The notes beneath the pieces were generated by a model. It did not search any database. It was not told the DNA's origin and saw only the letters and a list, made by a program, of their open reading frames with translations. Both the position numbers and the translations under genes were made by a program. This document shows positions 1-7,296 of a stretch of DNA of 14,259 nt, one piece after another. Origin of the DNA: Candidatus Micrarchaeum sp. (GTDB lineage Archaea; SpSt-1190; DYHY01); contig DYHY01000021.1 of the NCBI GenBank assembly GCA_020723935.1, forward strand, positions 1-14,259. The letters run 5' to 3'. How positions within the stretch are numbered: position 1 is the first letter of the stretch; each line of letters opens with the position of its first letter.

Positions 1-25
1 GCTATCCTCGGATGGCGCGATAACA

Positions 26-43
26 GGCCCTCTGCGGAGGGCC
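26..43. other. GC-rich perfect hairpin in non-coding left edge
   Basis: Positions 26-32 (GGCCCTC) and 37-43 (GAGGGCC) form a perfect 7-bp stem around a TGCG loop. It lies beyond the 3' end of the lysyl-tRNA synthetase gene. No T-run follows on either strand, so it does not look like a classical terminator. The rest of positions 1-159 is GC-rich and holds no ORF I can support. I looked for tRNA, 5S, SRP and RNase P signatures on both strands and did not find them. The hairpin may belong to an RNA or gene that continues off the left edge. Confidence 0.35.
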
Positions 44-159
44 ACCTCGTCCGCTCGCCGATCTTACTGCCAGTCTTGGCTCGCGACCCCTCCCTCCGGC
101 CCACGGGGCCTGCGGCGCGGCCGCCAATCAGCGCCGTGGGTTCCCGGCCGGCGGGAAAA

Positions 160-1728
160 TCACCCTTCGAGCCGGAACCTTTTCACGAGCTTCTCGCGGT
201 CCAGAAGCGGGAGGAACGTCGAAAGCTTCGGGCCTGTGGGGGCGCCGAGCATGGAGACGTAGGCAGCCTCGAAGAACTCCCTGCTCTCGATCCCGACGCG
301 CAGGGGGATGGCGCGTATCTCCTCGGCTACCATCTCGTCGGTGGCCCCGGCGGCTTCCAGGACGGCGGCGAGCTCCTTGAGCGCCCTCTTCTGGCCGTCG
401 GAGAGAAGGAAGGCCTCGGAGGGCAGGTCCTCCCTGAACGTTATCAGCATCTCCTTGGGCGCGTGGCCCGCCGCGACCCACTTGCGTGCGAAAGCTAGGC
501 GCTCGCGGAGCTCCTTGGAATCCTTGCCCAGGCTCCTGACGACGTCCTCGTCGCCGCCCCGATGGAATATCTGGACGAGGGTCACGGCGTGCGCGAAAGG
601 TATCTGAACAGGGAGGCCCTTGGGGAGCGGCCCCACCTGGGAGAGCTCGTAGATCCGCCTCACGTTCTCCTTGGCCGTTCCCGCCTCCTCCGCGCCGAAG
701 TACATGCGCTCGTAGGAGTCGTACTCGTCGAAGAGGCGCACGAGCGTGTAGCCGGAGGGATCAAAGTCCAGCTGCGCGCGCGGCCTCGTCTTTATCAGGA
801 GGAACCTGAGGAGGTAGGGCGGGAGGAGCCTGGATGCCTCCTCGGCCGAGACCCCGAGGCCCTTGGAAGTGGACATCTTCCTCCCCCCTATCAGGAAGAA
901 CTCGTAGCCGAAGCCGTAGGGATGGGGGTATTTGTAGATCTCGTCCGACAGGATGTCTGAGACCGCCCGCGCGCCGGTCTTGGTGTAGTGGTCCTTCCCG
1001 GCGAGCTCCACAGTCACGCCTATGACGGGCCACCTCGCGCACCACTCCACCTTCCAGGGGAGCTTGCCGTTCCCGTCGAAGGGGGAGACCTCGCCCTCGT
1101 GGCCGCAGCCCTTGGCCCACTCGACCTTGGCCGGCAGGCACTTGTACTTCACGGTCTTGCCGTTCCAGTCGTAGGCGAACGTGCTCCCGATCTTGCCGCA
1201 CTTCTCGCATATCGGCTGGAAGGGGAGCTCATCTGCTTTCTTCTTCACGCCCGAGACGCGCTCGTTTATCTCGTTGATCCTGCCCGCGTTGTCGAGGGCC
1301 GTCCTGATGTTGGCGTTGAGGCGCCCGGAGCGGTAGATGTCGGACATGTACTCAATCTTCACGCTGCACCCGAGGAGCGGGAAGAGGGCGGAAAACTTCT
1401 CGGCGTAGCAGTGGGCGAAGCTCTGGTATCCGCCCTCGGGCGACGGTATGTTGCAGAAGGGCTTCCCCAGGTGCTGGGAGAAGGGCTCGGGGAGGTATGC
1501 GACCGCGCGGTCGAAGGCATCCATGTCGTCGAACTCGTAGGTGAAGACGGCGTCGAGGCCCGCGTCGGTGAAGGAGCGCCTTATCGCGTCGTGGAGGATG
1601 ACGCCGCGCAGGGACCCGACGTGTATTATGCCCGAGGGGGTCTTGGCATCGTTTATCACGAAGCGCGCGCCCTTCCCGCGGCCCCCGGAAATCTCGGCGG
1701 CGAGGCTATCGGTCCAGTATTCAGGCAT
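160..1728 (-). CDS. lysS: Lysyl-tRNA synthetase, class I (archaeal type)
   Basis: The 522-aa cytoplasmic enzyme charges tRNA-Lys with lysine using ATP. It is the class I form found in most archaea and some bacteria, unrelated to the class II LysRS. The HIGH-like signature is PSGIIHVGS at about residues 31-39 and the KMSKS loop is RKMSTSKG at about 283-290, on either side of a Rossmann catalytic domain. Cysteines at about 174, 177, 197 and 208 (ICEKCG, KC, GCGH) form an inserted zinc-ribbon. The helical C-terminal part (about 300-522) fits the anticodon-binding cage. Length is typical of the family. The ATG start directly precedes the conserved EYW-type N-terminus. The gene lies 29 bases after the PIN gene on the same strand. 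A CTATAAAG box overlapping the PIN stop codon could give it its own promoter. Function is secure from the two signature motifs. Confidence 0.96.
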   Translation of the reverse strand: MPEYWTDSLAAEISGGRGKGARFVINDAKTPSGIIHVGSLRGVILHDAIRRSFTDAGLDAVFTYEFDDMDAFDRAVAYLPEPFSQHLGKPFCNIPSPEGGYQSFAHCYAEKFSALFPLLGCSVKIEYMSDIYRSGRLNANIRTALDNAGRINEINERVSGVKKKADELPFQPICEKCGKIGSTFAYDWNGKTVKYKCLPAKVEWAKGCGHEGEVSPFDGNGKLPWKVEWCARWPVIGVTVELAGKDHYTKTGARAVSDILSDEIYKYPHPYGFGYEFFLIGGRKMSTSKGLGVSAEEASRLLPPYLLRFLLIKTRPRAQLDFDPSGYTLVRLFDEYDSYERMYFGAEEAGTAKENVRRIYELSQVGPLPKGLPVQIPFAHAVTLVQIFHRGGDEDVVRSLGKDSKELRERLAFARKWVAAGHAPKEMLITFREDLPSEAFLLSDGQKRALKELAAVLEAAGATDEMVAEEIRAIPLRVGIESREFFEAAYVSMLGAPTGPKLSTFLPLLDREKLVKRFRLEG

Positions 1729-1754
1729 CTTGCGTGCTGGGAAACCCCCTCCCG

Positions 1755-1763
1755 GCTTTATAG
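1755..1763 (-). promoter_or_regulatory. TATA-like box upstream of lysS
   Basis: Read on the minus strand this is TCTATAAAG, preceded by an A-rich CGAAAA that could serve as a BRE. It sits about 30 bases upstream of the lysS ATG and overlaps the stop codon of the PIN gene. It would allow lysS to be transcribed separately from the two upstream genes. A GGAGGGGG stretch lies between the box and the ATG, about 17 bases from the start, which is too far for a normal Shine-Dalgarno contact. The assignment rests on sequence and spacing only. Confidence 0.45.
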
Positions 1764-2495
1764 ATTTTCGGGGCGCTGGCCGGATTGCACAGGGGCGAGC
1801 ATCTCGAGGTACTCGCGGATCTCGGCCTCGGATATCGAGCAGCCGTTCTCCTTGACCGCGAAGAGGGCGCCGAAGAGGAGGTTGCGGCCCGAGACCGTCC
1901 CCTTGGGGGCGAAGGCGTCAAGGTACCCGCGGGTGTAGCCGACGGAGACGAGCTCGCAGGAGCGTATCGCGCAGAGGCCCGAGAGCATCCCCGATAGCTC
2001 CGAGAGCGCCCGCTCGTTCACCTCTATCTGGACGCCCAGCCTGTTCTCGAGCGAATCGTGCAGGCCCCGCGGGTTCTCTATCAGGAGGCGCGTCGTCTTC
2101 TCGTCGACGAGGATCGTCGGGCAGCCTATCACCAGGGCGAGCGCGAGGGCCTCCGTCTCGCCGTAGTCTATCAGGTGTATGGGCTTCCCGCGCGCGGAAA
2201 GGAGGTTGTTGGCCAGGTTCATTATCAGGTTGGATTTCTCGTGTACCTGGGCGGCCATCTCCGGCTTGTCTATCACAGTTATGTTGCCCTTCGCGATCGC
2301 CCCGGAGATGCGGACCGCCTCGAGGCGGAACGACTTGGTCGTAATAGGCGTGTCGACGACCTCCTTCCTGACGCCCACAGGGATGTAGAACCTAGCGCCC
2401 GCCTCGGCGAACTTGGAGATGACCCCTAGGAAGCACACTTCGGAGAGGGCGATGATGCTGGACGAGTCGCAGACTATCAGGCCGCCTTCCTTCAT
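1758..2495 (-). CDS. PIN-domain protein, predicted endoribonuclease
   Basis: A 245-aa protein with an N-terminal PIN-like nuclease domain (about residues 6-150). PIN enzymes cut RNA with a metal-binding acidic cluster. Visible candidates are D10 in VCDSSSIIAL, E45 in GVRKEVVD, E113/E115 in YGETEALALA and D131 in ILVDEKTTR, in the order expected for the fold. The 95-residue C-terminal region is not recognisable and is longer than in VapC-type toxins of about 130 aa. The ATG start lies one base from the stop codon of the upstream HTH-like gene, so the two are very probably co-translated. Related HTH+PIN pairs occur widely in archaea from memory. Whether they are toxin-antitoxin modules or housekeeping RNA-processing pairs is not known to me. 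The family call is firm and the target RNA is unknown. Confidence 0.75.
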   Translation of the reverse strand: MKEGGLIVCDSSSIIALSEVCFLGVISKFAEAGARFYIPVGVRKEVVDTPITTKSFRLEAVRISGAIAKGNITVIDKPEMAAQVHEKSNLIMNLANNLLSARGKPIHLIDYGETEALALALVIGCPTILVDEKTTRLLIENPRGLHDSLENRLGVQIEVNERALSELSGMLSGLCAIRSCELVSVGYTRGYLDAFAPKGTVSGRNLLFGALFAVKENGCSISEAEIREYLEMLAPVQSGQRPENL

Positions 2496-2496
2496 C

Positions 2497-3042
2497 TCAG
2501 CGCCTCTCCTCCAGGACCCTCTGGGCCGACTTGAACCGCGAGGAGAGGGCGACGGGCGTGCTCTGCTGCTCGTCGCTCATCTTGGTCTGGCCGACCTCCT
2601 TGAGGACGGCCCATTCGCTCGCCCCCGTGAGCTGCGATGCGGCGCCGAGGGATATCCCGTAGGCGTAGAGGGTGGATGCCTTCTTGCTCACAGCCTTGTC
2701 CGTTATCTGGGAGACGAAGCGGCCGACGGACTCATCGAGCCGCCTTATGTCGGAGAACACCTTCTCCAGGGCCGCCGGATCGTCTATCGTGCGCCTGAGG
2801 TCGTTACGCAGGTCTATCACGAACTCGTCCCAGCGCATCCGGTCCTTCCTGTAGTAGTCCTTGTTGAAGACCTTGGAGAGCGAGTAGCAGATCATCGCGA
2901 TCGACACTGTGGCCTTGTCGCGCGTGATGGCAGCCTCCTTTATCGCTGAGTTCCCGAGGTCCTTCATCCACTTGGTGTTGTTCTCGGAGATCGCCGAGAG
3001 GAGGTCCTTGATTGCCGACTGGTTGGAGAATTGCCCCGCCAT
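2497..3042 (-). CDS. Helix-turn-helix-like protein partnered with PIN gene
   Basis: An all-helical 181-aa protein with no signal peptide or membrane segment. Residues 1-115 are amphipathic helices rich in charge. Residues about 122-152 (ASTLYAYGISLGAASQLTG, then a WAVL helix) read as a helix-turn-helix: an alanine-rich helix, a small-residue turn and a second helix with Trp. The tail is polar. I place the start at the ATG at 3042 (MAGQFSNQ). The frame stays open upstream to 3186, but those residues are Pro/Arg/Gly-rich, cross the promoter and overlap the divergent helicase start. The TATA box near 3077 would then give a leader of only about 10 bases. It is the first gene of the run HTH, PIN, lysS. 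It could be the antitoxin or partner of the PIN protein, or its DNA- or RNA-targeting subunit. The exact function is unknown. Confidence 0.6.
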   Translation of the reverse strand: MAGQFSNQSAIKDLLSAISENNTKWMKDLGNSAIKEAAITRDKATVSIAMICYSLSKVFNKDYYRKDRMRWDEFVIDLRNDLRRTIDDPAALEKVFSDIRRLDESVGRFVSQITDKAVSKKASTLYAYGISLGAASQLTGASEWAVLKEVGQTKMSDEQQSTPVALSSRFKSAQRVLEERR

Positions 3043-3072
3043 CTTCTTAGCCCGCAGGATCCCTCCCGCTTG

Positions 3073-3081
3073 TATTTTAAA
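3073..3081. promoter_or_regulatory. Bidirectional TATA box, HTH gene / XPD helicase
   Basis: TATTTTAAA lies between two divergent starts. On the plus strand it ends about 24 bases before the helicase ATG at 3105, so that transcript would be leaderless. On the minus strand it reads TTTAAAATA, preceded by GGAAAGTG as a possible BRE, and is about 31 bases from the ATG at 3042. Both distances fit archaeal TBP/TFB promoters, where transcription starts about 25 bases downstream of the box centre. Confidence 0.6.
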
Positions 3082-3104
3082 CACTTTCCGGCGGACTATC
3101 CCAG

Positions 3105-4991
3105 ATGGAAGGCGACCTCCCCTCCCCGGCGGGCTCCGCCGGCTTCCCCTTCGCGAAGATACGCGCGGGCCAGAGGGAGATGGCAAGGGACGTTGCCGAA
3201 TGCATCGCCGCGGGCGAGCACCTCGTCGCGCACGCGCCCACGGGCATAGGGAAGACCGCCGCCGCGGTCGTCCCGGCGGCGCAGTGGGCCGCCAAGGAGG
3301 GCAGGACCGTCTTCTTCCTGACGCCCAAGCATTCCCAGCACAGGATAGCGATAGAGACGCTCAAGCTCCTGAAATCCAAGGCGGACGTGCGGGTGGTCTC
3401 CGCCGACTTCATAGGCAAGAAGTGGATGTGCCAGGTCTCTGGGGTGATGGACCTCTCCAGCCGCGACTTCTTCGACTACTGCCTGTCGGTGAGGAAGGAC
3501 GAGATATGCCCGTTCTACAACAGGACGTTCAAGAAGAGCCAGCCAACCTCCGAGGCCCGGCAGGCGGTGGAAACCCTCCTCTCGCGCCAGCCCCTGCACG
3601 TCGAGGAGGCGATAGAGTCGTGCAAGAACGCCTGCCCCTACGAGGTCATGTGCCTCGCGGCCAAGAAGTCGAACTTCCTCGTCTGCGACTACTACCACAT
3701 CTTCAACCCGTCGGCATCCACGAGCTTCTTCTTCAAGACGGAGAAGACCTTGGAGAACGCGGTCGTCATCGTGGACGAGGCGCACAACCTCCCCGACCGC
3801 CTCCGCGAGACGCTCTCCAACAACATCTCGGAGATCGGGCTCAAGCGGGCGGAGCGGGAGCTCTCCGAGTTCGGCAGGTACGACTTGGCGGACATCCTCG
3901 AGCAGCTGCACGGGAAGGTGCTCGCCCTCGCAAAGAAGATAGAGCAGGGCAAGGGCGAGGCACTCCTCTCCCGCGCGGAGCTGTGCGAGGCGGTCGAAAG
4001 CTGCGCCGGCTCCAAGACCGACGAGTTCGCCGAGAAGCTCAAGGAGGTCTCCGACGAGATACGGCAGAAGCAAAGGAAGAGCGCGGCAGGGGGGATCTCG
4101 GGCTTCCTCTCCGACTGGCTCGGGCCCGAGGAGGGCTTCGTTAGGACCGTCTCCAGGAGGTTCACGCGCGCGGGCAAGCCGTTCGTCACGGTGAAATACC
4201 AGTGCCTCGACCCCTCCGTCGCGTCCGCCCCGGTGATAGACGAGGCGAGGAGCGTGATACTCATGAGCGGGACGCTCGTCCCGACGAAGATGTACGCCGA
4301 GGTCCTGGGCCTGCCCCAGGACAAGACCCGCGTCAAGCAGTACGTGTCCTCGTTCCCCCAGGAGAACAGAATGAACCTGATATGCACGGGCGTCACGAGC
4401 AGGTATTCGGTGAGGGGTGAGGCGCAGTACAGGAAGATGGCAGACATCTGCTCGCGCGTGATAGAGGCGACGCCCGGTAGCGTCGCGGTGTTCTTCCCCT
4501 CCTACGGCCTCAAGGAGGCCCTCAAGCCCTACCTCTCAATAAGGGTCCCTGTCTTCGACGAGCAGAAGGAGATGAAGAAGAAGGAGAAATCGGACTTCTT
4601 CAAGGGGTTCTGCGCGCAGAAGAAGGCGGCCCTCCTGGGGGTCACGGGCGGATCCCTTTCCGAGGGTGTCGACTACCCCAGGAACGTCCTGAAGGCAGTC
4701 GTCGTCGTGGGCCTGCCCCTGGAGCAGCCCAGCCTCGAGGTGAACGCGCTCGTCGACTATTACCAGAAGAAGTTCGGCCGGGGCTGGGACTATGGCTACC
4801 TCTTCCCGGCGATCGCGAGGTCCATCCAGGCGGCCGGGAGGATGATACGCTCGGAGACCGACAGGGGCGTCGCGGTGTTCCTCGACGAGCGCTACAGCTG
4901 GGCCAACTACAGGAAATGCTTCCCGCCCGAGCTCAAGACGATTGTGACGGCGGACCCCCTGAAGTTCGCTAGCGAGTTCTGGGAAGGATAG
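3105..4991 (+). CDS. xpd: XPD/Rad3-family Fe-S DNA helicase
   Basis: A 628-aa superfamily 2, 5'-3' DNA helicase of the XPD/DinG/FANCJ group, expected to act in nucleotide excision repair or replication-associated repair. The Walker A motif is APTGIGKT at about residues 44-51 and the DEAH box is VDEAHN at 223-228. Between them lies the Fe-S domain with cysteines at 109, 126, 135, 173, 177 and 183. The CPFYN and CPYE contexts resemble the XPD iron-sulfur ligands, though more cysteines than the usual four are present. The arch domain occupies about 240-360. The helicase 2 lobe shows MSGTLVPTKMY, GGSLSEGVDYP and the motif VI sequence QAAGRMIRSETDRG at about 575-588. Length matches archaeal XPD (about 550-650). 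The start is leaderless behind the box at 3077. The 3' end overlaps the convergent dUTPase gene by 23 bases. DinG is the main alternative name, but the archaeal Fe-S layout favours XPD. Confidence 0.9.
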   Translation: MEGDLPSPAGSAGFPFAKIRAGQREMARDVAECIAAGEHLVAHAPTGIGKTAAAVVPAAQWAAKEGRTVFFLTPKHSQHRIAIETLKLLKSKADVRVVSADFIGKKWMCQVSGVMDLSSRDFFDYCLSVRKDEICPFYNRTFKKSQPTSEARQAVETLLSRQPLHVEEAIESCKNACPYEVMCLAAKKSNFLVCDYYHIFNPSASTSFFFKTEKTLENAVVIVDEAHNLPDRLRETLSNNISEIGLKRAERELSEFGRYDLADILEQLHGKVLALAKKIEQGKGEALLSRAELCEAVESCAGSKTDEFAEKLKEVSDEIRQKQRKSAAGGISGFLSDWLGPEEGFVRTVSRRFTRAGKPFVTVKYQCLDPSVASAPVIDEARSVILMSGTLVPTKMYAEVLGLPQDKTRVKQYVSSFPQENRMNLICTGVTSRYSVRGEAQYRKMADICSRVIEATPGSVAVFFPSYGLKEALKPYLSIRVPVFDEQKEMKKKEKSDFFKGFCAQKKAALLGVTGGSLSEGVDYPRNVLKAVVVVGLPLEQPSLEVNALVDYYQKKFGRGWDYGYLFPAIARSIQAAGRMIRSETDRGVAVFLDERYSWANYRKCFPPELKTIVTADPLKFASEFWEG

Positions 4992-5502
4992 GGCCGGCCG
5001 CCTTCTCACCCTGGTAATGGCCCGAATAGCCCGCCTTGGCATCCGACTCGTTCCCCATCAGGACGAATTGCACCCACGTCTCGTCCCGATGGATCCTCGC
5101 CGGCAGGAGGAAGTGGAAGACCTGGCTCCCCTCGCCCTCGTACCCGGAATCCCAGACGGCCGTCTGGCTCTTCAGTATCCCCAGGCGCGTCATCGTCGAG
5201 CGGGGGTAGAAGAAGCCCGTCGCCGAGAGGGGGATCGAGACCTTCGGCAGGCGTATCTCGTACGTCCCGGGCGGGAGCGAATAGAACCCTCCGGCGTCCG
5301 GGACCATCTCCGACTTGGCCGCGTCCTGATTGATGAACCTGCCCTCGACGATGTATCCCCGCTTCTTCCCCTGCAAAAATATCGTGGCGTCCCCGTCCGG
5401 CAGGCGGAAGACCTTGAGCGGAGCGACGTCGACGCCATTGGGGTTGACCTTGACGACCTTCTCGCACTGCTGCGCGGTGCGCTCTCCGCTCCATACGGCC
5501 AT
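4969..5502 (-). CDS. dut: dUTPase / dCTP deaminase-family nucleotidohydrolase, probably dUTPase
   Basis: A 177-aa protein of the trimeric dUTPase/dCTP deaminase fold. It would hydrolyse dUTP to dUMP and diphosphate, keeping uracil out of DNA and supplying dUMP for dTMP synthesis. Motif I is PNGVDVAP (21-28), the phosphate-binding motif is YPRSTMTRLG (99-108), and the nucleotide-pocket motif is VWDSGYEGEG (116-125) with D118 as the probable catalytic aspartate. The C-terminal YSGHYQGE recalls the end of DCD-type proteins. In dCTP deaminases a Glu follows this Asp by about ten residues (ITLE); here that stretch is SQVFHF with no Glu. I infer hydrolase rather than deaminase. It starts 22 bases after the HTH-ACT regulator gene and is probably co-transcribed with it. 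Its 3' end overlaps the helicase gene. Confidence 0.82.
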   Translation of the reverse strand: MAVWSGERTAQQCEKVVKVNPNGVDVAPLKVFRLPDGDATIFLQGKKRGYIVEGRFINQDAAKSEMVPDAGGFYSLPPGTYEIRLPKVSIPLSATGFFYPRSTMTRLGILKSQTAVWDSGYEGEGSQVFHFLLPARIHRDETWVQFVLMGNESDAKAGYSGHYQGEKAAGPILPRTR

Positions 5503-5524
5503 ATGTCGCTTTCGGCCCTTGGGC

Positions 5525-6031
5525 CTACTTTATTACAACTTCGGAAATGCCGTGGATGTGCCTGAGGGTCAAGAGGAGGTCGCCCGGGAGCTTCTGGTCG
5601 GTTATTATGACTATCTTGGGGTCGGACACGAGGCCCGTGTCGTCGGCCATTATCTGTCTTATCGAGACGCCGGCGTTCAATATCTCCTTGGTTATCGAGA
5701 AGAGGACTCCGGGCGCCTTGGCCTCGTCCGATCCCCTCATCTCTATCACGCCCAGGCCGTTCTCGACTGCGACTTCCGAGAGGTCGAGGGTCGGCTTGAG
5801 CTTCCGGAAGACGCGCTTGAGGTCAGGGTTCGAGAGTATCGTCTTCGCCGCCGCCGTTATGGCGCGCCTGTCGACCCCTATGGCCCGCGCGAACTTCGAC
5901 GGCGATATCTCGACGTCGGCGCAGTATATGCGGCCGTTGTCCCTGACGGAGAAGCCGTTCCTTATCGCGGCTATCGCCACGGCCTTCTGCGCCGGAAAGT
6001 TGTCAAGTTGGCTCTTGATTTTTTCCCACAT
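5525..6031 (-). CDS. HTH-ACT regulator of amino-acid metabolism (COG2150 type)
   Basis: The 168-aa protein matches the archaeal family described as predicted regulators of amino-acid metabolism with an ACT domain. Residues about 36-66 hold IYCADVEISPSKFARAIGVD followed by a helix, a winged or simple HTH that follows the family pattern closely. Residues about 92-168 form the ACT domain, including GVIEMRG, APGVLFSITKEILNAGVSIR, DPKIVIIT and LPGDLLLTL. ACT domains bind small ligands, usually amino acids, so this is likely a ligand-sensing DNA-binding protein. The effector and targets are not known. Length is typical. The ATG start gives the canonical MWEKIK N-terminus. It lies 104 bases downstream of the YchF-type gene, with a likely TATA box at 6101-6108 and a leader of about 48 bases that contains a short overlapping ORF. 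Confidence 0.85.
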   Translation of the reverse strand: MWEKIKSQLDNFPAQKAVAIAAIRNGFSVRDNGRIYCADVEISPSKFARAIGVDRRAITAAAKTILSNPDLKRVFRKLKPTLDLSEVAVENGLGVIEMRGSDEAKAPGVLFSITKEILNAGVSIRQIMADDTGLVSDPKIVIITDQKLPGDLLLTLRHIHGISEVVIK

Positions 6032-6098
6032 TTCCCTGTTTCCCTCTCTGCTGCTTCCTCAGCATTCTCCCGGAGACTTGCTAGGGAATCCGGAAACG

Positions 6099-6111
6099 GT
6101 CTTTTTAACCT
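6099..6111 (-). promoter_or_regulatory. Candidate TATA box for HTH-ACT / dut unit
   Basis: On the minus strand this reads GGTTAAAAAGACC, the only TATA-like stretch in the 104-base gap between the YchF-type gene and the HTH-ACT gene. It lies about 70 bases upstream of the ATG, leaving a leader of some 48 bases, unusually long for this window. Just before it, 6113-6127 is a GCCGGAG-C-CTCCGGC palindrome. That sequence directly follows the YchF stop codon and could form a short hairpin ending the upstream transcript. Confidence 0.4.
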
Positions 6112-6135
6112 TGCCGGAGCCTCCGGCGCCCGCGC

Positions 6136-7296
6136 TCACTTGCCCACGACTATCTTGATGACGTCGCCCGTCTTGAGGACGTGGTCGGCCGACACCCGCA
6201 TCTTGGTCCTCGCGTCGACGGCCGAGATGAAGTTCTTGGCTAGGTCCGTGTGGATCGCCCCCGCGAGGGCGACGGGGTTCGAGCCCCCGTCGAGTATGAC
6301 GGCGTCCGGCAGCACGTTCCCGGCCTTGTCGCAGAGCTTCCCCTCGTTCTCGACCGGGAAGACGACAATCTCCCCCAGGAACTCGAAGACCGCGCGCTCT
6401 ATTGCCTCCTGCACGCCTGTCGAGCCGCTCTTCCTGAGGATCCGCGCGTCGAGGAAATCAATCGCGCGCTCCTGCTCGGGCGTGAGCCTTATCTTGGAGA
6501 TCGTCCCGCTGCCGGGAAGATAACCTATCAGCCCCTTGGCGGCCGCCTGCCTGAACGCGAGCTCCCCCTCCGCGCAGACGGGGATGACGAGCTTGGAAGG
6601 GAATTCCTTCCTGATCCGCTCGAGGTTCGCGTCCGCTTCGGGAATGTCCATCTTGTTCGCGGCTATTATTATCGGCTTGGAGGCCCGCCTCAGCTCCACC
6701 GCGAACTCCCTGAGGTTCCCCTGGGAAGGGGCGCCCCTGGACGATATCGCGCGCGAGACGTCGTCCTTGACGATGTTTAGGCCCGAGAGGACGTCGGCGA
6801 GGACGTCTTGGATCTTCTCGGTCTTCGAGCGGCGCTCGACGTTCTTCCAGTTCTTCTCGAGGATTCCGGCAAACCACCAGTCGAGCTCGTCTTCCAGGAA
6901 CCGCACGTCCGATACGGGGTCGTGGCCCTTCGTCTCGTTCCCCTCCTCGTCGGTCCTCCCTGAGGCGTCGACAACATGTATCAGGCAGCGGGCTCGCGAG
7001 AGGTCGTTGAGGAACTGGTTTCCCAGGCCCCGCCCCTCGTGGGCTCCCGGCACGAGGCCGGCGACATCGAGGAGCTCGACGGGGATGAACCTCGTGCCGT
7101 CGACGCACGAGCCGTGCTTGGGGTTGCACGTCAGGCCGAACTCCTTGCAGGGGCATTTCGTCCTGATGTAGGCGATCCCGCGGTTGGGCTTGATTGTAGT
7201 GAACGGCCTGGGAGATATGGCGACATCGACGAGCGTGCACGCCTTGAAGAACGTCGACTTGCCGCTCGAGGGCTTCCCGACTATCCCTACGAGCAA
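6136..7296 (-). CDS. ychF: YchF/Obg-type translation-associated GTPase with TGS domain
   Basis: A 386-aa P-loop GTPase of the YchF/OLA1 branch of the Obg family, ribosome-associated. G1 is GKPSSGKST (7-15), G3 is DVAGLVPGAHEGRGLG (77-92) and G4 is NKMD (214-217). A coiled insertion occupies about 130-200. The C-terminal TGS domain is at about 305-386 (KMRVSADHVLKTGDVIKI). Bacterial and eukaryotic YchF/OLA1 have NxxE at G4 and prefer ATP; the canonical NKMD here suggests GTP. Cysteines 48, 50, 57 and 64 (CPCKE, CNP, SC) sit between switch regions and could bind metal, a feature I associate with archaeal members. The start codon is TTG, overlapping the HD gene's stop by 10 bases. A perfect GGAGGT at 7306-7311 lies nine bases upstream, and an in-frame stop at 7321 excludes any longer start with ATG. 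Confidence 0.9.
   Translation of the reverse strand: MLVGIVGKPSSGKSTFFKACTLVDVAISPRPFTTIKPNRGIAYIRTKCPCKEFGLTCNPKHGSCVDGTRFIPVELLDVAGLVPGAHEGRGLGNQFLNDLSRARCLIHVVDASGRTDEEGNETKGHDPVSDVRFLEDELDWWFAGILEKNWKNVERRSKTEKIQDVLADVLSGLNIVKDDVSRAISSRGAPSQGNLREFAVELRRASKPIIIAANKMDIPEADANLERIRKEFPSKLVIPVCAEGELAFRQAAAKGLIGYLPGSGTISKIRLTPEQERAIDFLDARILRKSGSTGVQEAIERAVFEFLGEIVVFPVENEGKLCDKAGNVLPDAVILDGGSNPVALAGAIHTDLAKNFISAVDARTKMRVSADHVLKTGDVIKIVVGK

Noticed and set aside
1-60. GATAACAGGC resembling a conserved 23S rRNA segment
   Set aside because: The flanking bases do not match rRNA, and no further rRNA conservation is visible at the edge.
988-1938. 316-aa plus-strand ORF opposite lysS
   Set aside because: It is an antisense shadow of lysS and the PIN gene, with no recognisable motif and crossing a gene boundary.
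3096-4073. 325-aa minus-strand ORF opposite the XPD helicase
   Set aside because: Antisense shadow. The helicase motifs on the other strand are decisive.
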